This document shows, piece after piece, positions 1-5,231 of a stretch of DNA of 7,039 nt. The notes under the pieces were generated by a model. The model was not told where the DNA came from. It saw only the letters and a list, made by a program, of their open reading frames with translations, and did not search any database. Source of the stretch: an uncultured Fibrobacter sp. (GTDB taxonomy: Bacteria; Fibrobacterota; Fibrobacteria; Fibrobacterales; Fibrobacteraceae); NCBI GenBank assembly GCA_937891805.1, contig CALATK010000226.1, positions 1-7,039 of the forward strand. The letters run 5' to 3'. Each line of letters starts with the position of its first letter. The stretch's first letter is position 1. A program made the translations under genes and the position numbers.

Positions 1-432
1 CTGGATGCCCTCATAGCCGAGGCCTGCGAGTTCGCGGGAGTCTCCTTGGTAGAAATGGACATGTTCCGCGCAGGCAAGCGCCGGACCGTGCGTTTGTATA
101 TCGACAAGCCCGAGGGCGTTTCTATTGACGATTGTTCCAAGGTGAGTAGGCACTTGTCCGACGCTCTGGACCTGGACCCCGAAGTTATCGAAGGCGCCTA
201 CACGCTGGAAGTGTCGTCGCCGGGGCTTGACCGCCCCCTCAAGTCGGTCGCAGATTTGCTCCGCAACAAGGGTCGCACCCTCAGGGTGACCCGCAGTACC
301 GGCAAGCCCATTACCGGAAAGCTTTTGGATGCGGACGAGGATAATTTGACGCTGGCCCTCAAGGGAAACGCCGGAAACGTGGTCGTTCCCAGGTCCGAGG
401 TGCTGGTCGCCAAGGTGGATGTACAAATATAA
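1..432 (+). CDS. rimP: Ribosome maturation factor RimP (5'-truncated by window edge)
   Basis: RimP binds the free 30S subunit and helps its late assembly in the cytoplasm. The frame is open from base 1 to the TAA at 430-432 and gives 143 visible residues. The family is about 150 residues long, so only a few N-terminal residues and the start codon are missing. A TTG at 46 could be read as a start, but clear RimP sequence (LDALIAEACEFAGVS) lies upstream of it in the same frame, so the gene begins outside the window. The family signature EVSSPGLDRPL is at visible residues 70-80, closing the N-terminal alpha/beta domain. The rest (about 85-143) fits the C-terminal SH3-like domain. The preceding VRLYIDKPEGVSIDDC stretch also fits RimP. 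nusA follows after 15 nt, the usual rimP-nusA arrangement, so co-transcription is likely. Confidence 0.95.
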   Translation: MDALIAEACEFAGVSLVEMDMFRAGKRRTVRLYIDKPEGVSIDDCSKVSRHLSDALDLDPEVIEGAYTLEVSSPGLDRPLKSVADLLRNKGRTLRVTRSTGKPITGKLLDADEDNLTLALKGNAGNVVVPRSEVLVAKVDVQI

Positions 433-447
433 TAGGAAGGTCAATTC

Positions 448-1692
448 ATGAAAAATGAACCGAAAGTCAATTTGCTCGAAGCCCTGAAGGCCGTTGTAGA
501 TGCCAAGAACATGGATGATTCCGTGGTGCTGAACGCCTTGAAGCAGGCTTTGATTTCTGCCGCCAAGAAGTATCTCCACGTAGACAAGAAAATCGACGTG
601 GAAATCACCGAGGACGAAGTCCACGTGTTCCTCCGTGCCAAGGTGGTGGACGACTATCCGGACTACGACCCCAGCATGACCGCCGAAGAAGTGGAAAAGT
701 TGGACGAAGAATACATGCTGGTTCCCGAGGCCCAGGAATTCGACGAAGACGCACAGCCCGGCGACCTGCTCGAAATGGAAGTCCCGACCACCACCTTCGG
801 TCGTCAGGCCATTCAGACCGCCAAGCAGCTCCTGACCCAGCAGATTCGCGACGCCGAACGCCAGAAGATTCTGGATACCTACAAGGGCCGTATCGGCACC
901 ATGATTAGCGGCGAAGTGCTCCGCCTCGAAGGCCGCAACGTGATCGTAAGCCTCGGCAAGCAGACCGAAGCCGTGATTCCGCCCCGCGAACAGATTAGCC
1001 ATGAACGCTTGGGTCAGGGCCAGTCCGTGAAGGCCGTGATTGCCCGCGTAGAGGAATCCTCCAAGAACGGTGCCCAGGTGGTGCTGTCCCGCGCCAGCGG
1101 TGATTTCCTCAAGGAACTGTTCCGCCAGGAAGTGCCGGAGATTTACGAAGGCTCTGTGGAAATCAAGGGCGTTGCTCGTGAACCCGGTTATCGCGCAAAG
1201 ATTGCCGTGTTCTCCCGCGACGAAAAGATTGACCCGGTTGGCGCCTGCGTAGGCATGAAGGGTGCCCGCGTGCAGACCATCGTCCGCGAACTGGGTAACG
1301 AACGTATCGACATCGTTCACTGGAACGAAAACCTGGACGTGTTTATCACTCGCGCCCTTGCTCCGGCCAACATCGTGAAGCTTACCGAAGTTCCCGGCAC
1401 CCAGCGCGTGGTGGTGGTCATTAACGACGAGAACCTGGCTCAGGCTATCGGCAAGAACGGCCAGAATGTGAAGCTGGCCGCAACGCTGGTGGGTCGCGAC
1501 CTGGATGTGTTCGGCGAAAAGGAATGGTCCGAAAAGTCCGACGCCGAAAAGGCCGAGGTCATGACTCCTCGCGAACAGGAACTCCGCCGCAACGCTCACC
1601 GTGCAGAGAGCCTCTTTGCCAATGCCGGTTCCGAGGATTCCACCGAAGAAAACGCCAGCGAAGCCCAGGAGACCACTGGAGAAAACGCCTAA
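448..1692 (+). CDS. nusA: Transcription termination/antitermination factor NusA
   Basis: NusA binds RNA polymerase and nascent RNA and modulates pausing, termination and antitermination. The 414-residue protein has the NusA order: N-terminal polymerase-binding domain (about 1-145), S1 domain (about 146-215), then two KH domains. KH1 carries DPVGACVGMKGARVQ (262-276, GxxG at 269-272). KH2 carries AIGKNGQNVKLA (333-344, GxxG at 335-338). The linker has REPGYRAKIAV (244-254). After KH2 there is only a short, acidic, low-complexity tail (about 361-414). It lacks the two acidic AR repeats that bring E. coli NusA to 495 residues, as in many non-proteobacteria. The ATG at 448 is supported by the Shine-Dalgarno AGGAAGG at 434-440, 7 nt upstream. 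The 49-nt gap to infB has no ylxR/ylxQ, which often sit there in other bacteria. Confidence 0.97.
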   Translation: MKNEPKVNLLEALKAVVDAKNMDDSVVLNALKQALISAAKKYLHVDKKIDVEITEDEVHVFLRAKVVDDYPDYDPSMTAEEVEKLDEEYMLVPEAQEFDEDAQPGDLLEMEVPTTTFGRQAIQTAKQLLTQQIRDAERQKILDTYKGRIGTMISGEVLRLEGRNVIVSLGKQTEAVIPPREQISHERLGQGQSVKAVIARVEESSKNGAQVVLSRASGDFLKELFRQEVPEIYEGSVEIKGVAREPGYRAKIAVFSRDEKIDPVGACVGMKGARVQTIVRELGNERIDIVHWNENLDVFITRALAPANIVKLTEVPGTQRVVVVINDENLAQAIGKNGQNVKLAATLVGRDLDVFGEKEWSEKSDAEKAEVMTPREQELRRNAHRAESLFANAGSEDSTEENASEAQETTGENA

Positions 1693-1741
1693 GGAAAAGT
1701 TTTCGGCAGGGGATTTTTAAAAAGGATTAGATAGGCTTTTA

Positions 1742-4700
1742 ATGAGTATGGAAGATCAAATCAAACCGACGGACTGGGCACAAGAACACGGACTGAAAGT
1801 GGACGTGGTCATGAAGCTGCTGAGAGATGCAGGTGTCACTGTCCGTACCCAGGTGTCCAAGGTGGCCGCCTCGGATTACGAGAAGATTGAAGAGGCTGCC
1901 GCTGTTGAAAAACAGAAGCAGGATTCCAGGAGTAAGAACCTGAAGAGCGCTTCGTCTTCGGAATCCCAGGAAAGCACACCCAAGAAAAAGTCCGCCACGG
2001 AAACCGTGACGGTCAAGAACGGTGTGACTATCCGCCGCATCAAGGCAACAAAGCCCAAGGCCACTACGGAAAAGCCCGCTGCGACAAAGACCAAGGCTGC
2101 GGCCAAGGCCGAAGATGCTTCGACAAGCATAGCAGCCGCTGCCCCGAAGGCTCCCGAAGTTGCTGCCGCTCCTAGCCCAGTTGCCCCTGCAGAGACACCG
2201 AAGGCTCCTGAAGTTGTCGCGCCTGTAGCCGAAGTTCCTGCAAAGCCTGCGGAACCTGCCAAGGAAACTCCTGCCGAGGTAAAGCCCGAAGTCAAGGCCG
2301 AAGCCCCTGTAAAGACTGACCCGAAGCCTACGGCTGCGGCAAAGCCTGCTCCTGCAAAGCCTGCAGAACCCACCATGATGACCTCTTCTACGGAGCTGAA
2401 GCAGCCTCCCATGAAGGCCCAGGTGTTCAAGCCCGATGCGGCTATCCTTGCCCGTATCGCCAAGTCCCAGCAGCAACAGCAGGCTGGGCGCGGTCCTAAC
2501 AACCGCCGTCCGGGCGGCCCCGGCGCTCGCGGCCAGGGTAATGCCCAGGGCTACACGGGAACCTTTGGCCCCCGCAATGCCGGCAACGGTCAGGACAATC
2601 GTGGTGGCAACTTCCGCGGCGGCCAGAATGGCGGTCGCGGTGGTTTCGGCGGAGGCCGCTCCAGCGGATTCTCCGGCGGCTCCATGCAAGACGCCTTCAA
2701 CGCCAGCAACGGTGGTGTCGGTTTTGGCGGTGCCTCTTCCCAGGGTGGAAAGGGCGGTAACGCCAAGGGCCAGAACGGCCGTCATGGTAACGACAAGAAC
2801 CGTCGTGGAAACGGTCGCGACAGGCAGGAACAGCAGAAGGAACAGCAGCAGGAAATGGTTCGCCAGAACGTTTCCCGCGTGATGGCCGACTTGTCCAAGA
2901 AGCCTGTCAAGAAAGTTTATCGCAAGGAACACAACGACAACGATTCCGGCGAAGAGAAGAAGATTCTCAAGACCTCCGACTTTATTACCGTGGGCGAACT
3001 GGCCGGTCTTATGGACCAGATGCCTGCCCGCGTCATTGCGAAGTGCATGGAAATGGGCATGATGGTGACCATCAACGCCCGCCTGGACTTCGAGACCATC
3101 CAGATTCTGGCCGACGAGTTCGGCTACGAAGCACAGTTGATGGAAGAATACGAAGAAGCGGTTCTCGGCGTGGAAGAAGAATCCGAAGAGAACCTGCAGC
3201 CCCGCCACCCGGTGGTGACGGTGATGGGCCATGTGGACCATGGTAAAACCTCCTTGCTGGACTGGATCCGCAAGACTCACGTGGTGTCCGGCGAATCTGG
3301 CGGCATTACCCAGCATATCGGTGCCTACGAGGTGACGACTAAGCAGGGTAAGGTGACCTTCCTGGATACTCCGGGTCACGAGGCCTTCAGCGCCATGCGT
3401 GCCCGCGGTTCTCAGGTGACCGACGTGATTGTGCTGGTGGTGGCCGCCGACTCCATGGTGATGCCCCAGACGGTGGAATCTATCGAACTGGCCAAGCGCG
3501 AAAACGTGCCCATGGTGGTTGCCATTACCAAGATTGACCTGCCTACGGCCAACCCCGACAAGATTCGTGCCCAGCTGGCCGAACGCGGTGTGGAAGTGGA
3601 ACAGTGGGGCGGTCAGACCAGCTGTATAGAAGTGTCGGCCCGTACGGGCCAGGGCATGGACCAGCTGCTGGAAACACTTGCTCTCGAAGCCGAAGTGCTG
3701 GAACTCAAGGCCAACCCCGACGCACACGCCAAGGGTGCCGTGGTGGAATCCAAGCTGGACGTGGGCAAGGGCTCCATGGCTACCATCCTTGTGCAGAACG
3801 GTACCCTCCATGTGGGTGACCCGTTTGTCTGCGGTATCTACGCCGGTAAGGTCCGTGCCATGTTCAACGAGCGCGGCGAACAGATGAAGGTGGCGCCTCC
3901 CTCTGCACCTTGCCAGGTGCTGGGCTTTGACGGCACGCCTCAGGCTGGTGACGACCTGATTGTGGTGGACGACGAAAAGACCGCCCGCGAAATTGCAAGC
4001 AAGCGGCGCATGGCCGCTCGTGAACGCGACCTCCGCGCCCGTAGCACCATTTCTCTGGAATCCAAGTTCAACGAACAGAAGGAAGGCAAGCTTTCCGAAC
4101 TGAACCTTATCGTCAAGGCCGACGTGGGCGGTTCTGCCGAAGCTCTGGCTTCTTCTCTGGAAAAGCTTTCCAACAGGGAAGTGAAGGTGAACATCATCCG
4201 CAAGGGTGTGGGCGCCATTACGGATTCCGATATCCTGTTTGCTACAACTGCCCAGGCTATCATTATTTCCTTCCACCTGATGCCTTCGCTCTCCGTGCGC
4301 GAAATGGCCCAGAAGGAAGGTATCGAAATCCGCAACTACCGCGTGATTTACGACTGTATCGAAGACATCAAGAACGCCGTGGAAGGCCTGTTGAAGCCCA
4401 CCCTCAAGGAAGAACTTGTGGGCGAAGCCGAAATCCGCCAGGTGTTCAAGATTCCGAAGGTGGGTCTCATTGCCGGCTGTATGGTTACCGACGGCGAAGT
4501 GGACCGCACAAGCCACGTTCGCGTGTACCGCAATGGCGTGGAACTGGGAACTACCGTGGTCCAGTCCCTCAAGCGCATGAAGGACGACGTGAAGACGGTG
4601 GTCCGCGGCTTCGAATGCGGTATCGGCCTCAAGGGTTACGACGACATCAAGGAAGGCGCCAGCCTGATCTTCTTCAAGGAAGTCACCGTTGCCCGTACCC

Positions 4701-4765
4701 TGAAGGACGTGGCCCGCGAAGAAGCCGAGGAGAAGGCGAAGAAGGCGGCAGAAGGAGAAAAATGA
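1742..4765 (+). CDS. infB: Translation initiation factor IF2
   Basis: IF2 is the GTPase that places fMet-tRNA on the 30S subunit and promotes 50S joining. The protein has 1007 residues. In order: an IF2_N-like helical domain (about 10-52); an Ala/Pro/Lys-rich linker (about 100-225); a Gly/Asn/Arg-rich disordered region with RGG-like motifs (about 248-361); a second IF2_N-type domain (about 410-470); the G domain; domain II (about 655-745); domain III (about 780-890); and the C2 fMet-tRNA-binding domain (about 895-990). G motifs are GHVDHGKT 496-503, GGITQHIGAY 520-529, DTPGHE 542-547 with the catalytic-type His546, TKID 596-599 and SARTG 632-636. The usual G4 Asn is Thr here. The linker contains near-identical 20-nt DNA copies at 2236-2255 and 2350-2369. 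The start could be ATG 1742 or ATG 1748. A weak AGG at 1733-1735 lies 6 nt before the first, which I prefer. Confidence 0.97.
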   Translation: MSMEDQIKPTDWAQEHGLKVDVVMKLLRDAGVTVRTQVSKVAASDYEKIEEAAAVEKQKQDSRSKNLKSASSSESQESTPKKKSATETVTVKNGVTIRRIKATKPKATTEKPAATKTKAAAKAEDASTSIAAAAPKAPEVAAAPSPVAPAETPKAPEVVAPVAEVPAKPAEPAKETPAEVKPEVKAEAPVKTDPKPTAAAKPAPAKPAEPTMMTSSTELKQPPMKAQVFKPDAAILARIAKSQQQQQAGRGPNNRRPGGPGARGQGNAQGYTGTFGPRNAGNGQDNRGGNFRGGQNGGRGGFGGGRSSGFSGGSMQDAFNASNGGVGFGGASSQGGKGGNAKGQNGRHGNDKNRRGNGRDRQEQQKEQQQEMVRQNVSRVMADLSKKPVKKVYRKEHNDNDSGEEKKILKTSDFITVGELAGLMDQMPARVIAKCMEMGMMVTINARLDFETIQILADEFGYEAQLMEEYEEAVLGVEEESEENLQPRHPVVTVMGHVDHGKTSLLDWIRKTHVVSGESGGITQHIGAYEVTTKQGKVTFLDTPGHEAFSAMRARGSQVTDVIVLVVAADSMVMPQTVESIELAKRENVPMVVAITKIDLPTANPDKIRAQLAERGVEVEQWGGQTSCIEVSARTGQGMDQLLETLALEAEVLELKANPDAHAKGAVVESKLDVGKGSMATILVQNGTLHVGDPFVCGIYAGKVRAMFNERGEQMKVAPPSAPCQVLGFDGTPQAGDDLIVVDDEKTAREIASKRRMAARERDLRARSTISLESKFNEQKEGKLSELNLIVKADVGGSAEALASSLEKLSNREVKVNIIRKGVGAITDSDILFATTAQAIIISFHLMPSLSVREMAQKEGIEIRNYRVIYDCIEDIKNAVEGLLKPTLKEELVGEAEIRQVFKIPKVGLIAGCMVTDGEVDRTSHVRVYRNGVELGTTVVQSLKRMKDDVKTVVRGFECGIGLKGYDDIKEGASLIFFKEVTVARTLKDVAREEAEEKAKKAAEGEK

Positions 4766-4784
4766 GTTCCTAGTTCTGAGTTTC

Positions 4785-4824
4785 TAGTTACTAGAATATC
4801 TTAACGTGAAAATTCTAGTAACTA
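4785..4824. repeat. 13-bp perfect inverted repeat (stem-loop) between infB and rbfA
   Basis: TAGTTACTAGAAT at 4785-4797 is the exact reverse complement of ATTCTAGTAACTA at 4812-4824, with a 14-nt loop. Part of the left arm (4786-4794) can instead pair with the second CTAGTAACT copy at 4850-4858, so two exclusive folds are possible. The sequence after the stem (TTAACTAACC) has no T-run, so it is not a canonical intrinsic terminator. Confidence 0.8.
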
Positions 4825-4858
4825 TTAACTAACCCGAAGGGCGAAGTGACTAGTAACT

Positions 4859-4871
4859 GCACCGAAGGTGC
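4859..4871 (+). promoter_or_regulatory. Small hairpin containing the rbfA ribosome binding site
   Basis: GCACC (4859-4863) pairs with GGTGC (4867-4871) across a GAA loop. The purine stretch GAAGGTG (4864-4870), 6 nt before the rbfA ATG, is the only Shine-Dalgarno candidate, and it lies in the loop and 3' arm. If the RNA hairpin forms, it would partly mask the site. That regulatory effect is inference; the pairing and position are seen. Confidence 0.5.
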
Positions 4872-4876
4872 CATAA

Positions 4877-5230
4877 ATGAGTAGAAGAACCGACAGATTA
4901 GATGAGCAGTTCCGCGAGGAAATCGGCAAGCTTTTGCAGAAAGGCTTGAAGGACCCTCGCGTGAGCAGCCTTGCAAGCATTACTCGGGTGACCATCACCG
5001 AGGATTTGAGCTATGCGAAGATTCTCGTGTCCGTCATGGGTACCGACAAGGAAAAGCGTGACACCCTGGTGGGGCTGAACAACTCCGCCGGCTTTATCCG
5101 TGGAGTCCTGGGCAAGGCCCTCAAGATCCGGAAGATTCCGGAGCTGAACTTTGTTCTGGATGAGAACCTGGAACACGCCATGCGTATCGAATCCATCTTG
5201 GCCGAACTGAAGCAGAAGGGGGAACTCTAG
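4877..5230 (+). CDS. rbfA: 30S ribosome-binding factor RbfA
   Basis: RbfA is a single KH-fold protein that binds the 30S subunit near the 5' end of 16S rRNA and helps its final maturation, particularly in the cold. The 117-residue protein starts MSRRTDRLDEQFREEI, the usual helical N-terminus. It contains the RbfA stretch NNSAGFIRGVLGKALKIRK (68-86), followed by PELNFVLDENLEHAMRI (88-104). It is slightly shorter than E. coli RbfA (133 residues) but appears complete. ATG 4877 is the first plausible start, with GAAGGTG at 4864-4870 upstream. Its upstream region is an inserted-looking repeat, so its ribosome binding site comes from that repeat. Its 3' end overlaps the truB ribosome binding site and the two genes are 1 nt apart, which suggests coupled translation. 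Confidence 0.95.
   Translation: MSRRTDRLDEQFREEIGKLLQKGLKDPRVSSLASITRVTITEDLSYAKILVSVMGTDKEKRDTLVGLNNSAGFIRGVLGKALKIRKIPELNFVLDENLEHAMRIESILAELKQKGEL
5216..5223 (+). promoter_or_regulatory. Shine-Dalgarno that fixes the TTG start of truB
   Basis: AAGGGGGA lies inside the last codons of rbfA, 8 nt before TTG 5232. No in-frame ATG occurs between the rbfA stop and the conserved TruB N-terminal motifs, so this site supports TTG as the real start. Confidence 0.7.
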
Positions 5231-5231
5231 C

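Larger units (their letters stand above)
4766..4876. repeat. CTAG-rich palindromic repeat filling the infB-rbfA spacer
   Basis: This 111-nt non-coding spacer is more AT-rich than the genes around it. It holds five CTAG tetramers (starting at 4770, 4784, 4791, 4815 and 4850), a word generally scarce in bacterial genomes. The unit CTAGTAACT occurs at 4815-4823 and 4850-4858, and its reverse complement AGTTACTAG at 4786-4794. TTCTAGTTACTAGAA (4782-4796) is a palindrome around one central base. TTCCTAGTTCTGAG (4767-4780) and TTTCTAGTTACTAG (4781-4794) form an imperfect 14-nt tandem pair. CCCGAAGGG (4833-4841) and GCACCGAAGGTGC (4859-4871) are small GAA-loop hairpins. I see no convincing promoter and no T-run terminator. 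It resembles an interspersed non-coding repeat rather than a gene. Confidence 0.75.
4760..4882 (+). repeat. 8-bp direct repeat AAATGAGT flanking the infB-rbfA spacer
   Basis: AAATGAGT occurs at 4760-4767, containing the infB stop TGA, and again at 4875-4882, containing the rbfA start ATG. The copies are 115 nt apart and bracket the palindrome-rich spacer. A residual Shine-Dalgarno-like AGGAG at 4753-4757 sits just before the ATG of the first copy (4762), which now hits TAG after three codons. Deleting 4768-4882 would restore a classical ATGA overlap of infB and rbfA. A target-site duplication made when the repeat inserted is one explanation (inference). Chance is possible because ATGA is partly dictated by the stop and start codons. 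Confidence 0.55.

Noticed and set aside
1693..1741. A ylxR/ylxQ gene or promoter between nusA and infB
   Set aside because: The gap is only 49 nt, has no coding frame of useful length, and shows no convincing -35/-10 pair.
1739..4516. A 925-codon open frame on the minus strand, opposite infB
   Set aside because: Its codons are the exact complements of infB codons, so it stays open simply because infB rarely uses TTA, CTA and TCA. The product is His- and Leu-rich low-complexity sequence with no recognisable domain, while the + strand is unmistakably IF2.
4762..4773. ATG overlapping the infB stop as the start of a small gene
   Set aside because: It reads only three codons before TAG. It is better viewed as a possible relic of an earlier rbfA start.
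4785..4830. Intrinsic terminator after infB
   Set aside because: The stem is strong, but it is AT-rich and is not followed by a run of T on either strand; rbfA continues the same operon.
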